A DNA stretch of 64,000 nucleotides, taken from Clostridia bacterium. GTDB lineage: Bacteria; Bacillota; Clostridia; Lachnospirales; Lachnospiraceae. Location of the stretch: assembly GCA_910575725.1 (NCBI GenBank), contig CAJTFE010000018.1, positions 1 through 64,000 of the forward strand, given 5' to 3'. Shown one piece after another: positions 1-9,090 of this stretch (the stretch's first letter is position 1; each line of letters begins with the position of its first letter). The notes under the pieces were generated by a model that worked only from the letters and a program-made list of their open reading frames with translations, ran no database searches and was not told the DNA's origin. The position numbers and the translations under genes are program-made.

Positions 1-1
1 T

Positions 2-37
2 TACAACGATAATATATCAGGAAAATTTGAAGAGTGA
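2..37 (+). CDS. C-terminal end of an upstream gene (partial)
   Basis: Frame 2 is open from the window edge and reads YNDNISGKFEE before a TGA at 35-37. The G-K-F-E ending resembles the tail of ribose-type ABC ATPases, which often end in a GEF-like motif, and a ribose-type permease follows 60 bases later. An RbsA-type ATPase is therefore a reasonable guess, but only eleven residues are visible. Confidence 0.3.
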   Translation, partial: YNDNISGKFEE

Positions 38-97
38 AAGCCACAAATGAGTTTCATAACCCCATTGGTGCCTTTCGCAGAAAGGTGGATTATAACC

Positions 98-1063
98 ATG
101 AAAAAGGATCATAAAACCATGAAAAAGGATCATAAAGCGGCGCGCTTTCTGCTGGACAACAATACCTATATTATTTTTTTGGCACTGTTTCTTATCTGCT
201 GCCTGATTTCGGACAAGTTTTTTTCCTATCTGAATCTGCGGAATATCCTTCTGCAGCAGGCGGGCCCGATTCTCGTGGCCTTAGGGATGCTCATGGTGAT
301 ACTCACCGGGGGAATTGACCTGTCCGTAGGCTCTGTGATGGCAGTGGGCTCTTCCCTGACGGCCGTACTTATGACCAGCTTCGGGATTCCCTGGATTTTG
401 GCTATTCTGATTGCCCTGGCTGCAGGCACGGCGCTGGGAACCTTTACGGGAATGATGGTGGCTTATCTGAAATTCCAGGGTTTTGTGGCATCCCTGGCGG
501 TGATGACCATTGCAAGAGGCATTGCCTATACCATTACCAATGCCACACCTATCAACTTGGAAAACGGCACTTTAAATACACTGTCGTCAAAAGAATCCGG
601 TTATCCGATTATTCTGATTATGCTTGCGGTTATTGTTCTTTTTGTAATGATTGAAAAATATACAGCCTACGGCCGCCTTGTCATTGCCTCCGGCAGCAAT
701 GTGGAGGCGGTGAAGCTTTCCGGAATCCGGACACAGCGGTATATTCTTTCTGTATATATGATCAGCGCGGCGCTTGCCACACTGGCCGGGGTCTTCGTGG
801 CGGCCCGTTCCAATGTGGGGAATTCCACCATCGGCGAGGGACAGGAGCTGGATGCCATCGCAGCATGCGTCATCGGCGGCGCAAGCCTGGCGGGAGGAAA
901 AGGTTCGGTGGCCAAAACGGTTATAGGAGCTCTGATACTGGCGCTTATCGGCAACATTATGAATCTTCTTGCCGTTCCGGCATATCCGCAGCGGATCATC
1001 AAAGGGTGTATTATCATTGCAGCAGTTCTTCTGCAGGTACTGACGGATAAGAAGGAAGATTGA
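98..1063 (+). CDS. Ribose-type ABC transporter permease (RbsC family)
   Basis: This is an inner-membrane permease of a sugar ABC importer (BPD_transp_2 family), about 321 residues. The family signature LTGGIDLSVGS lies in the N-terminal third. A glycine-rich GGASLAGGKGS segment precedes the last membrane helices. The ATG at 98 is preferred over the in-frame ATG at 47 because AAAGGTGG (81-88) is well spaced from it. The first 14 codons are a 21-base tandem duplication (98-118 and 119-139), giving MKKDHKT then MKKDHKA. The gene heads the visible part of an operon with two sugar-alcohol dehydrogenases and a split transketolase, so the cargo is probably a pentose or polyol. The exact substrate cannot be read from the sequence. 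Confidence 0.9.
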   Translation: MKKDHKTMKKDHKAARFLLDNNTYIIFLALFLICCLISDKFFSYLNLRNILLQQAGPILVALGMLMVILTGGIDLSVGSVMAVGSSLTAVLMTSFGIPWILAILIALAAGTALGTFTGMMVAYLKFQGFVASLAVMTIARGIAYTITNATPINLENGTLNTLSSKESGYPIILIMLAVIVLFVMIEKYTAYGRLVIASGSNVEAVKLSGIRTQRYILSVYMISAALATLAGVFVAARSNVGNSTIGEGQELDAIAACVIGGASLAGGKGSVAKTVIGALILALIGNIMNLLAVPAYPQRIIKGCIIIAAVLLQVLTDKKED

Positions 1064-1065
1064 GA

Positions 1066-1089
1066 GATATTACGGAACTGGAATAGGAG
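1066..1089 (+). repeat. Orphan 3' end of hairpin repeat family 1
   Basis: GATATTACGGAACTGGAATA followed by GGAG matches the right-hand end of the family 1 repeats described at 22208-22417. No left arm or core is present. It lies between the permease stop codon and the dehydrogenase start and supplies the GGAG of that gene's ribosome binding site. Confidence 0.6.
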
Positions 1090-1098
1090 CGAATAGAG

Positions 1099-2121
1099 AT
1101 GAAAGCAGCGCGTTTTTATGAAAAAGGAAAACTGGTAATTGATGATGTCCCCGTGAGGGAGCCCAAAGCCGACGAGGTAGTCATCCGAATCAAATATTGC
1201 GGCATCTGCGGAACGGACGTCCACATTTTCAACGGAGAAAAAGGCTCGGCCAAGGTTCAGCCCCCGGTCGTTCTGGGCCATGAATTTTCCGGCGATGTGG
1301 AGCGGACGGGAAGGGAAGCGACCAAGTTTCAAAAGGGCGATCGTGTGTCGGCAGATCCCAATGCCTACTGCGGAAAATGCTATTTCTGCGCAAACGGAAG
1401 GCCGCATCTGTGCGAACATATGGCAGGGCTTGGAACGTCCCTGGACGGAGGCTTTGCAGAATATATTACCATCTCGGAAAAGCTGGTGTATCCGGTGGCG
1501 GACAATGTCAGCTATGAATCGGCCGCCATGACGGAGCCTCTTTCCTGCTGTCTCCACGGCCTTGACCTTACACAGATAAAGCTTGGAGATACCGTTATGG
1601 TGGTAGGAACCGGCAATATCGGACTCATTATGGTTCAGCTTGCAAGGTATGCGGGCGCAGCCGCAGTCATAGCAGTGGAGCCAAACGAAAAGAGGAGAAA
1701 GAAAGCCCTGGCCCTCGGAGCTGATTTCGGGATTGATCCGCTGACAGAGGATACCGATGCAGTTCTTGCAGAGCATCACATCTCCAATGTTGACAAAGTC
1801 ATTGACTGTGCCGGATTGATTTCCACAAACGAGTATTCCGTCCGCTATGCTGGAAAAGGAGCGGTGGTGATGCTGTTCGGCCTGACCGGCCCCGATGATA
1901 CGATGAGGCTGAAGCCCTTTGAGCTCTTCCAGAAGGAGCTGACTGTCAAGGCTTCCTTTGTAAATCCCAATGCATTTGAACGGGCCGGGAGGCTTCTGGG
2001 AGCAGGCGTGGTAAAGACAGAACCGATTATCACGGATATTGTGGAGCTTAAGGATATACAGCAGGTATTTGAGACAAAGCAGTATGCAAAGGACGGAAAA
2101 GTACTGATTAAATGCTTTTAG
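1099..2121 (+). CDS. Zinc-dependent alcohol/polyol dehydrogenase (MDR family)
   Basis: This is a medium-chain NAD(P)-dependent dehydrogenase of 340 residues, of the sorbitol (L-iditol) or threonine dehydrogenase type. The probable catalytic zinc ligands are C37 and the H61-E62 pair in VVLGHEFSG. The structural zinc loop carries C91, C94, C97 and C105. The Rossmann nucleotide-binding motif GTGNIGL lies near residue 170. It probably oxidises a polyol or secondary alcohol to a ketose for the enzymes that follow. It sits 35 bases after the permease and 12 bases before the glycerol-dehydrogenase-like gene, so co-transcription is likely. Substrate specificity cannot be assigned. Confidence 0.9.
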   Translation: MKAARFYEKGKLVIDDVPVREPKADEVVIRIKYCGICGTDVHIFNGEKGSAKVQPPVVLGHEFSGDVERTGREATKFQKGDRVSADPNAYCGKCYFCANGRPHLCEHMAGLGTSLDGGFAEYITISEKLVYPVADNVSYESAAMTEPLSCCLHGLDLTQIKLGDTVMVVGTGNIGLIMVQLARYAGAAAVIAVEPNEKRRKKALALGADFGIDPLTEDTDAVLAEHHISNVDKVIDCAGLISTNEYSVRYAGKGAVVMLFGLTGPDDTMRLKPFELFQKELTVKASFVNPNAFERAGRLLGAGVVKTEPIITDIVELKDIQQVFETKQYAKDGKVLIKCF

Positions 2122-2133
2122 GGAGGTGGAAGA

Positions 2134-3270
2134 ATGTCGGAACTTTCAAGATTTTCAAGAGGATGGTGCTCGCCGGAGCGGTATGTGCAGGGCCCGGGGG
2201 AGTTTGACAATCTGCGGTTTTATACGGATAAATTCGGAAAGCGGCTGGCTGTATTTATCGACCGGTTTCTATATGAAGAGTACGAAAAAAGGCTGAGGAA
2301 GCTGTATGAGGGCCTGGATTATGAGCTTTTTACCTTTGCCTTTGCATCGGAGGTGACAGAGGAGCTGATTGCCGCAAGGACGGCGGAGCTGGAAAAAGCT
2401 TCTCCCGATGCAGTTGTGGGCGTGGGCGGCGGGAAAACCATTGATGTGGCAAAGGCTGTGGGAACAAGACTTGGAGTGCCTTTTGTGGTGGTGCCTACGA
2501 TTGCGGCTACGGATGCCCCCACCAGCTCTCTGTCCGTTATCTACCGTGAGGACGGTTCCCACGCCGGGGAATTTTTCTACGATCACAGTCCGGCCCTTCT
2601 GGTGGTAGACAGCCGGATCATTGCAAATGCGCCCGTGCGCTTTCTGGTATCCGGCATGGGAGACGCCCTTGCAACCTTGATTGAGGCGGATTCCACCAGA
2701 AAATCAGGCACGCCCAATCTGGTATACCATACAGCCGGCGGATTGAAGCAGACCCTGGCTGGGCAGGCCATTGCGAAGGCCTGCTATGAGTCTTTGATGA
2801 AATACGGGGTTCTGGCAAAAGAGGCCTGCAGCCAGAAGGTGGTTACAGAGGCTCTGGAACATATTATTGAGACAAATATCCTCCTAAGCGGCTTAGGTTT
2901 TGAGAACAATGCCACCTCCGGCGCCCACTCGGTGAATGACGGGCTTACGGTGATGGAGAACAGCAGCAAGACCATGCACGGGGAAAAGGTTGCCTTCGGC
3001 TGTATCGTCCAGCTGATTGCGCAATGTGCGGATCGGGCGTATCTGGATGAGGTACTGGATTTCTGTATGAGCGTGGGGCTTCCGGTCTGCTTGGAGGATG
3101 TCTATGTGGAGAATTCCGAGGAGAATATCCGGAAGATTGCTGCGGCATCCATGCACAGCAATTGGGAAAACATGCCTTTTGCCGTGGATGAGGAGCTGGT
3201 ATTCTCGGCCATTCGGACAGCGGATCTCTATGGGAAAAAATTCAAGGCGAGGTGGCAGGATGAGATTTGA
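2134..3270 (+). CDS. gldA: Iron-containing alcohol dehydrogenase, glycerol dehydrogenase type
   Basis: This is an NAD-dependent group III alcohol dehydrogenase of 378 residues, close to the usual glycerol dehydrogenase length. The NAD-binding GVGGGKTIDVAKA motif is at residues 96-108. SGMGDALATLIEA carries the probable zinc ligand D177. Two further ligand regions, GAHSVNDGL and MHGEKVAFG, follow in the C-terminal half. Glycerol dehydrogenases interconvert glycerol and dihydroxyacetone, but a role on another small polyol is equally possible next to the sugar importer and transketolase. A strong GGGAGGTGG precedes the ATG. Its last 11 bases overlap the start of the transketolase N subunit, so the two are probably translationally coupled. 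Confidence 0.88.
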   Translation: MSELSRFSRGWCSPERYVQGPGEFDNLRFYTDKFGKRLAVFIDRFLYEEYEKRLRKLYEGLDYELFTFAFASEVTEELIAARTAELEKASPDAVVGVGGGKTIDVAKAVGTRLGVPFVVVPTIAATDAPTSSLSVIYREDGSHAGEFFYDHSPALLVVDSRIIANAPVRFLVSGMGDALATLIEADSTRKSGTPNLVYHTAGGLKQTLAGQAIAKACYESLMKYGVLAKEACSQKVVTEALEHIIETNILLSGLGFENNATSGAHSVNDGLTVMENSSKTMHGEKVAFGCIVQLIAQCADRAYLDEVLDFCMSVGLPVCLEDVYVENSEENIRKIAAASMHSNWENMPFAVDEELVFSAIRTADLYGKKFKARWQDEI

Positions 3271-4093
3271 GAAACGGGAAGCAGATTTACTGGCAGTTAG
3301 GATACGGAAATATATTCTCCGCACCATTGCTTCAAAGGGAACGGGACATGTGGGCGGCTCCCTGTCCATTGCAGACGCCCTGGCGGTGCTCTATGGAAGT
3401 GTGATGAACATTGATCCAAAGGATCCAAAAAAAGAAGACCGGGATTATCTCGTTCTTTCCAAGGGCCATTCCGGCCCGGCCGTGTATGCGGCCCTAGCGG
3501 CAGCAGGGTATTTTGAGGAAGGGGTTCTGGATACGCTGAATCAGAATAACACGATTCTGCCCAGTCACACAGACCGCATGAAGACACCGGGGGTCGATAT
3601 GACGACAGGATCTCTGGGACAGGGGGCTTCTCTTGCAGCCGGAGCGGCTTTTGCGGATAAACTGAATCAAAGGGAGAATGATACCTATCTGATACTGGGA
3701 GACGGGGAGCTTCAGGAGGGACAGGTATGGGAGTCCTTTTTATTTGCAGCCCATCACCGCCTTTCCCATCTGATTACCCTGGTGGATGCCAATGGGAAGC
3801 AGCTGGACGGGACGACAGAGGAGGTATGCGGCCTTGGAAGCATTGAAGAGAAGTTTGCCGCCTTTGGATATCATGTGATATCCGTAAAAAACGGCAATGA
3901 CACCGGGGACATTTACGCGGCGCTGGCAGAGGCAAAGGAAGAAAGGGACGTTCCCTCGGTGATTGTTCTCCATACGGTAAAGGGAGCGGGCGTCCAAAAA
4001 TATGCCGGGATGGCCAACTGTCACTCCACAACCGTGAAAAAGGAAGAGCTGGATGTGTTCTATCGGGAGCTGGACGGACAGAAAGAAGTGTGA
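3260..4093 (+). CDS. Transketolase, N-terminal (TPP-binding) subunit
   Basis: This is the first half of a split transketolase, 277 residues. It carries the LSKGHSGPAVYAAL segment and the thiamine diphosphate and metal motif starting LGDGELQEGQ. The ATG at 3260 lies inside the 3' end of the dehydrogenase gene and has GAGGTGG (3249-3255) in front. The longer in-frame extension back to 3098 reads through the upstream gene and is not used. Split transketolases serve the pentose phosphate pathway or dedicated sugar routes. Here the enzyme sits in a transport and dehydrogenase operon, so it probably processes a ketose made from the imported substrate. The partner subunit starts 10 bases downstream. 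Confidence 0.92.
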   Translation: MRFEKREADLLAVRIRKYILRTIASKGTGHVGGSLSIADALAVLYGSVMNIDPKDPKKEDRDYLVLSKGHSGPAVYAALAAAGYFEEGVLDTLNQNNTILPSHTDRMKTPGVDMTTGSLGQGASLAAGAAFADKLNQRENDTYLILGDGELQEGQVWESFLFAAHHRLSHLITLVDANGKQLDGTTEEVCGLGSIEEKFAAFGYHVISVKNGNDTGDIYAALAEAKEERDVPSVIVLHTVKGAGVQKYAGMANCHSTTVKKEELDVFYRELDGQKEV

Positions 4094-4103
4094 GGTGGCA
4101 GAA

Positions 4104-5054
4104 ATGAGCAGGGTGAAAACAGGAGACAAGGAATTGCGGAAGGTGTTTGCCGAGACGCTGGAGGAGCTGATGCGCGGCAACAGGGATATTATTTATCTGG
4201 AAGCGGATCTGGCCGGGGCCATTGGGACTGCAGGGCTTTTTTCTTCCATGCCGGAGCAGGCCTTTGACGTGGGAATTATGGAAGCCAATATGGTGGGAAT
4301 CGGCGCGGGAATGTCGGTGAAGGGCAAGATTCCGTTTATGCATAGCTTTGGAACATTCATGTCCAGAAGATGTGCGGATCAGACATTTTTGTCCGGATGC
4401 TACAATCATGCGAATATTAAGCTTGTGGGATCGGATCCCGGTATTACGGCGGAGACGAACGGCGGCACGCATATGCCTCTGGAGGATATGGGAATCTACC
4501 GGAGCTTTCCGGGAATTACGATTCTGGATGTAGCGGAGCCTTGTCTGCTCCGGAAGATGCTTAGAAGCATGGCGGAGGAATATGGGGTGATGTACATCCG
4601 GTTTCCCAGGAAGGGGAAGACTTGTTATTATGAAGAAACCCAGACCTTTTCCATAGGGAAAGGCGTGGTGGTACGTGACGGAGCGGACGTGACGGTGATT
4701 GCCTCAGGAATTGAAGTGCCGGAAGCAATCCGGGCGGCGGAGGAGCTGGCGGAGGAGGGAATCCAGGCCCGTGTTGTGGACATGTTCACGGTGAAGCCTC
4801 TGGATGAGGAGCTGGTGCTTGCCTGTGCCCGGGAAACGGGGGCTGTTGTGACGGCGGAGAATCATAACCAGATCGGAGGATTGGGATCTGCTGTGGCCGA
4901 GGTTCTGGCGGAGAACGGAGCTGTGCCCTTTAAGCGCGTGGGCGTTCCGGACTGCTTCGGGGAGGTGGGGAGCCTTAGCTTCCTTTCGGAAAAGTTTGGA
5001 ATATCAGGGGAAGCCATAAAAGAGGCGGTTCGGGAGGTTCTGAAGAAAAAATAG
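4104..5054 (+). CDS. Transketolase, C-terminal subunit
   Basis: This is the second half of the split transketolase, 316 residues. It has the pyrimidine-binding domain (YLEADLAGAIG, then GIMEANMVGIGAGM) and the transketolase C domain ending near residue 310. The TPP-activating glutamate is expected in MEANM. ATG 4104 is chosen because GAGGTGG (4092-4098) precedes it. The longer reading from 4053 overlaps the N subunit and has no ribosome site. It is the last gene of the operon, and a strong terminator follows 26 bases after the stop. Confidence 0.92.
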   Translation: MSRVKTGDKELRKVFAETLEELMRGNRDIIYLEADLAGAIGTAGLFSSMPEQAFDVGIMEANMVGIGAGMSVKGKIPFMHSFGTFMSRRCADQTFLSGCYNHANIKLVGSDPGITAETNGGTHMPLEDMGIYRSFPGITILDVAEPCLLRKMLRSMAEEYGVMYIRFPRKGKTCYYEETQTFSIGKGVVVRDGADVTVIASGIEVPEAIRAAEELAEEGIQARVVDMFTVKPLDEELVLACARETGAVVTAENHNQIGGLGSAVAEVLAENGAVPFKRVGVPDCFGEVGSLSFLSEKFGISGEAIKEAVREVLKKK

Positions 5055-5079
5055 GACAGGATTTTCTTGTTTTTTATAG

Positions 5080-5118
5080 CGGAAAAGCTCACGGTTGGGA
5101 GCTTTTCCGTTATTTTTT
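5080..5118 (+). terminator. Rho-independent terminator of the transketolase operon
   Basis: The arms CGGAAAAGCTC and GAGCTTTTCCG (5080-5090 and 5099-5109) form an 11-base stem followed by TTATTTTTTAT. Confidence 0.9.
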
Positions 5119-5185
5119 ATAGCTGCAGCCTGTCAAAAGGGATACATTTCTTGATAAGAAATTTACAATTATTGGAATTTTTTGA

Positions 5186-5214
5186 TTGACAATTGAGTAT
5201 ATAGCCAGTATAAT
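5186..5214 (+). promoter_or_regulatory. Consensus sigma-A promoter
   Basis: TTGACA (5186-5191) and TATAAT (5209-5214) are separated by exactly 17 bases, a perfect housekeeping match. It would drive the nuclease gene at 5377 with a leader of about 155 bases that includes a small AGGAGC...GCTCCT hairpin at 5306-5327. The rest of 5055-5376 shows nothing else. Confidence 0.85.
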
Positions 5215-5376
5215 AACTATAATTTCTTTTACATAAGTAGAGGAAAGCTTTTATTCACAGCCGTTTCGGCTAATTTCCCAAATGGATTTATAAGAGCAGA
5301 ACGAGCAGGAGCTTTAAAAGGGGCTCCTGGATTGCAAAAGATAAGAAAATTAACTATAATAGAAAGGAATTCATAC

Positions 5377-6312
5377 ATGACAGAAGCAAAAAAACTGAAT
5401 AAGCAGATGCAGGAAGAGGAGAGACTGTTTAAGCCTTTAAAGGACTTGAATTTGATAGACGATTTCCTCTTTGACGTAACCACAACGGATCTGGAGGCCT
5501 GCAAGATTATCATCGAGCTTTCCCTGGGAATGACATTAAAAAGCATCAAGTGGAAGGAGGGCCAGAAGGTGGTCCGCAACCTGCCTGGAAAGCGCGGAAT
5601 CCGGATGGATTTCTGTGTGGAGGATGGGGAAGGAAACTTCATTGATGTAGAAATGCAGAAGCGCAATGAAGGAAACATTCCCAAACGTACACGGTTTTAC
5701 CAAGCGCTGCTGGATGCACCCATGCTGAAAAGCGGTGAGAAGGGCTTTGACAGTCTGAAGCCCTCGTATCTAGTCATTATCTGCAGCTTTGACTTTTATC
5801 AATGCGGAAAGTACCGCTATAGCTTTGAAAACTATTGCGAAGAGGTTCCAAAGCTGCGTCTTGGGGATGAATGCAGAAAAATCATTTTAAATACCCAGGG
5901 CAGAAACGACGATGAGGTGGATCGGACCCTGATTGATTTTCTTCATTATGTAGAACACAGCGATGAAAAGAAGCTTCCCAGAGATTGTGACGAGCGGTTA
6001 AAGCGTCTGCACAGCAAGATTGCACAGATTAAAGTGAGTGAAGAAGTGGAGGCGACGTATATGAGAATGGAAGAGAGAGACCGGCTGATTCGTGAGGAAG
6101 GAGAATTGAGAGGAGAGAAAAAGGCAAAAATCCAAATCATCTGCAAGATACTCCAAAAGGGAAAAACTCCGGAAGAAATAGCGGAATTGCTGGAGGAGGA
6201 TTTGGAAGAGGTTCAAGGAATCTGCCGCGCGGCCCGGGAGTGCGGGCCAAAATACGATGTGACAGAGATATACCGCAGATTAAAGGCGGCCGAAGAAGCA
6301 GGGCTTTGCTAA
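5377..6312 (+). CDS. Rpn-family PD-(D/E)XK nuclease (putative transposase-like)
   Basis: The protein has 311 residues with the Rpn/PDDEXK_2 layout. The N terminus is LNLIDDFLFDV. The nuclease core has GIRMDFCVEDG then FIDVEMQ, giving the D and E-x-Q catalytic pattern. A charged coiled tail is rich in E, R and K. Family members are recombination-promoting nucleases, often present in many copies per genome. Their role is DNA cleavage that stimulates recombination. The start at 5377 follows AGAAAGGA with proper spacing. The gene stands alone between two terminators with its own strong promoter, and no flanking inverted repeats or target duplications are visible. A broken relative lies at 32821-33079. 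Confidence 0.85.
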   Translation: MTEAKKLNKQMQEEERLFKPLKDLNLIDDFLFDVTTTDLEACKIIIELSLGMTLKSIKWKEGQKVVRNLPGKRGIRMDFCVEDGEGNFIDVEMQKRNEGNIPKRTRFYQALLDAPMLKSGEKGFDSLKPSYLVIICSFDFYQCGKYRYSFENYCEEVPKLRLGDECRKIILNTQGRNDDEVDRTLIDFLHYVEHSDEKKLPRDCDERLKRLHSKIAQIKVSEEVEATYMRMEERDRLIREEGELRGEKKAKIQIICKILQKGKTPEEIAELLEEDLEEVQGICRAARECGPKYDVTEIYRRLKAAEEAGLC

Positions 6313-6348
6313 AAGGAAGCTGCTTATAAAAGAATTGTATAATATATA

Positions 6349-6380
6349 AAAAGAGAAGGGAGTATCCTTTCTCTTTTTTG
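6349..6380 (+). terminator. Terminator after the Rpn-type nuclease
   Basis: AAAAGAGAAGGG and CCTTTCTCTTTT flank a short loop and run into a T tract at 6374-6379. Confidence 0.8.
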
Positions 6381-6448
6381 ATGTTCTGCCCATGAATAAG
6401 AAAAAAGTGAAATTAAATACAGGTAATTATAAACAAAAAGTCATGTTT

Positions 6449-6475
6449 TTATAATTATTTCTACGAAAATTATAA
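6449..6475 (+). promoter_or_regulatory. AT-rich imperfect palindrome upstream of the sugar ABC operon
   Basis: TTATAATTATTTC and GAAAATTATAA form an inverted repeat around TAC, 66 bases before the ATPase start. It could be an operator for the AraC-type regulator of this locus or part of the promoter. No clear -35 and -10 pair is seen. Confidence 0.35.
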
Positions 6476-6540
6476 ATACAGAAGGAAATTTCAAACCTAT
6501 AATAAACCTAATGAGAAAAAAGACCAAAGAAGGTGAGAAG

Positions 6541-8049
6541 ATGGGAAAGGTTCTTTTGGAAATGAAGCATATCAGCAAAAGCTTTGGAGCAGTCCAGGCC
6601 CTAAAGGACGTTTCTATAGATTTGCACGAGGGAGAGGTGCTCGCCTTGATGGGTGAGAACGGAGCCGGGAAATCTACGCTGATGAATATTTTAAGCGGTT
6701 CCCTGCTTCCCCAGGAAGGTGAAATCTATGTGGAAGGCCAAAAGGTGAATGTGACGGATCCGGTGATGGCGAAAAAGCAGGGAATCGCCAAGATCCACCA
6801 GGAGCTGCAGGTGGTTCCGGAGCTCAGCGTGGCGGAGAATATTTTCCTGGGACGCTGGTTCAAAAAGAAGCTGCCGGTAGTAGACTTTGAGAGCATGCTC
6901 ACAGAGACCCAGAAGTATCTGGATATGCTGGATCTGGATGTAAAGCCTGCTCAGAAAGTAAAAGACCTGCGTATCGGAGAACAGCAGCTTGTAGAGATTG
7001 CTAAGGCTCTTTCCCTGGACGCAAGGATTCTTGTTATGGACGAGCCTACCTCCGCTATTAGCGAAAAAGAGGCGGAGAAGCTTTTCACCATTATCCGCAG
7101 GCTTCGCAGCGAGGGACGGGGCATTATCTATATTACCCATCGGATGGAAGAAATCTTCAAGATTGCCGATCGTCTGACTGTTATGAGAGACGGTGCATAC
7201 ATAGGCACAGTTCATGCGGCCGAGACGGACACCGACGAGATTATCCGGATGATGGTGGGCCGGGACGTGAGCGAACAATATCCCAAGGATCCTACGGAAA
7301 AAGGGGACGTAGCCTTTGAGGTAAAGAACCTTACCTACACCCCGGCGCCGGGAAGCTTCCGGCGTTCACTTAAAAATATTTCCCTGGAGGTACGCCGTGG
7401 GGAAGTCTTGGGAATCGCAGGACTGGCAGGAGCCGGAAGAACCGAGTTCTTTGAGTGCGTGGCAGGAGTTCATGCAAGGGAAGTAACAGGCGAGATTTAT
7501 ATAGAAGGAAAACCTGTGACCATACGAAAACCAGGAGATGCCATTCGGGCAGGGATTTCCTTTGCCACAGAGGATCGCAAGGGCAGCGGCCTGGTACTGC
7601 AGCGATCTATCGGAGAGAATATTTCCCTTCCCCTTCTTCGGCAGTTCAGCAGATATTTTGTTATGGATCGAAAGGATGAGGGAAAAGCATGGAATGAGCA
7701 GATAGAAGCTCTTAAGGTGAAAGCGCCTGGAAGTAAAACTTTGGCAAGCGCCCTGTCGGGAGGAAATCAACAGAAGGTAATTCTGGCCCGGTGGCTTTTG
7801 ACGAAGCCGAAGCTTCTGCTGCTTGACGAACCTACCAGAGGAATTGACGTAGGTGCCAAGGCGGAGATTTACCAGCTTATCAATAACCTTGCAAAGACGG
7901 GAATGGCCATTATCGTCGTGTCCTCGGAGCTGCCGGAGGTCATCGGAATTTCCGACAGGATCGTGACATTCTGTGAGGGAGAGCTGACAGGAGAATTCCT
8001 CCAGGCAGAGGCTACCCAGGAGAAACTGCTTCACAGCGCTACGAAGTAA
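6541..8049 (+). CDS. Sugar ABC transporter ATPase, two-domain (RbsA/MglA type)
   Basis: The protein has 502 residues and two fused nucleotide-binding domains. The first has Walker A GENGAGKST, a diverged signature RIGEQQLVE and Walker B ILVMDEPTS. The second has the degenerate Walker A GLAGAGRTE, signature LSGGNQQKV and Walker B LLLLDEPTRG, a pattern typical of CUT2 ribose/galactose importers. It powers uptake of a monosaccharide together with the permease and lipoprotein that follow. ATG 6541 has AAGGTGAG just upstream, so it is preferred to the in-frame ATG at 6511. Confidence 0.93.
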   Translation: MGKVLLEMKHISKSFGAVQALKDVSIDLHEGEVLALMGENGAGKSTLMNILSGSLLPQEGEIYVEGQKVNVTDPVMAKKQGIAKIHQELQVVPELSVAENIFLGRWFKKKLPVVDFESMLTETQKYLDMLDLDVKPAQKVKDLRIGEQQLVEIAKALSLDARILVMDEPTSAISEKEAEKLFTIIRRLRSEGRGIIYITHRMEEIFKIADRLTVMRDGAYIGTVHAAETDTDEIIRMMVGRDVSEQYPKDPTEKGDVAFEVKNLTYTPAPGSFRRSLKNISLEVRRGEVLGIAGLAGAGRTEFFECVAGVHAREVTGEIYIEGKPVTIRKPGDAIRAGISFATEDRKGSGLVLQRSIGENISLPLLRQFSRYFVMDRKDEGKAWNEQIEALKVKAPGSKTLASALSGGNQQKVILARWLLTKPKLLLLDEPTRGIDVGAKAEIYQLINNLAKTGMAIIVVSSELPEVIGISDRIVTFCEGELTGEFLQAEATQEKLLHSATK

Positions 8050-8082
8050 GTTGTAAAACTTTAATAACAGGGAGAGGCAGAA

Positions 8083-9060
8083 ATGAAAACAGACCAGACA
8101 AAGGTATTAATAAAAAAGATGCAGAGCGTAATTGCGCTGATCCTTATATTTATTGTGGCAAGCGTCATCTGCGTGCAAGATGGAAAAAATGTGTTTCTGG
8201 ATGCCAGAAACTTAATGAATGTGCTTCGTGCCGTGTCGGAAAACGGCATTATCGCCATTGGTATGACTATGATATTGATTTTAGGAGATATCGATCTTTC
8301 CGTAGGATCCGTTGTGGGTCTCGTATCTACCGGCTGTGCGGCTTTGATGGTGTGGAACGGTCTGGGCTTTGTCCCGGCAGTTCTTGCAAGCCTTCTCATC
8401 GGAGCGGCTTTCGGCTTCTTTAACGGTATTTGTGTTACCAAGCTGAAATTGCAGGCCTTTATTGTTACCCTGGCCAGCATGAACATTGCAAGAGGCCTTG
8501 CCAGATTCTGGGCCAACGGCGTGGGAATTCCGTTGACCTACGGCAAGGGAGAAGGGCTTGCACCGCCCCAGTTTGAGGTGCTTCAGATGCGGATCAAGGG
8601 CTTGATACCTGTACCGGCTATTATTTTCCTGGTACTGCTTCTGATATTCCATTTTATTATGACAAGAACCAGGTTTGGCCGCCAGATCTACGCCATCGGC
8701 GGCAACCGCCAGGCTTCCTATCTGGCAGGCATCAACGTGGATCGGATTAAGCTGTTTACCTTTATGCTGTGCTCTATGCTTGCATCCGCGGCGGCCATGA
8801 TTCATGCGGCTCAGATAAGCCAGGGCGGCCCAAACGAAGGCTCCGGCTACGAGCTGAACGCGGTGGCAGCCTGCGCCATCGGCGGAACCAGCCTGGCAGG
8901 GGGCAAGGGAACTATGCTTGGAACCTTAATTGGAGCCTTGATCCTGGGAATGCTGGATAATGTGCTGGGATTAAAAGGCGTAAACTCCAACCTGCAGCTG
9001 ATGGTAAAGGGCTTCCTCATCATCATTGCCGTATTTATGCAGGCAGAGCGGAAGGAGTAG
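8083..9060 (+). CDS. Sugar ABC transporter permease (RbsC family)
   Basis: This CUT2-type membrane permease has 325 residues and about eight to ten hydrophobic helices. It has LGDIDLSVGSVVGL near residue 65 and GGTSLAGGKGTMLGTL near residue 270. It follows the ATPase by 33 bases with GGGAGAGG in front of the ATG. It is a paralogue of the permease at 98-1063, which shows that two ribose-type importers lie within 10 kb. Confidence 0.93.
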   Translation: MKTDQTKVLIKKMQSVIALILIFIVASVICVQDGKNVFLDARNLMNVLRAVSENGIIAIGMTMILILGDIDLSVGSVVGLVSTGCAALMVWNGLGFVPAVLASLLIGAAFGFFNGICVTKLKLQAFIVTLASMNIARGLARFWANGVGIPLTYGKGEGLAPPQFEVLQMRIKGLIPVPAIIFLVLLLIFHFIMTRTRFGRQIYAIGGNRQASYLAGINVDRIKLFTFMLCSMLASAAAMIHAAQISQGGPNEGSGYELNAVAACAIGGTSLAGGKGTMLGTLIGALILGMLDNVLGLKGVNSNLQLMVKGFLIIIAVFMQAERKE

Positions 9061-9090
9061 AGGGAAGTCGTTTTATGTGATTGTGCGCAG

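Noticed and set aside
5377..6312. Complete insertion sequence around the Rpn-type nuclease
   Set aside because: No terminal inverted repeats or target duplications are visible, and the gene has its own promoter and terminator.
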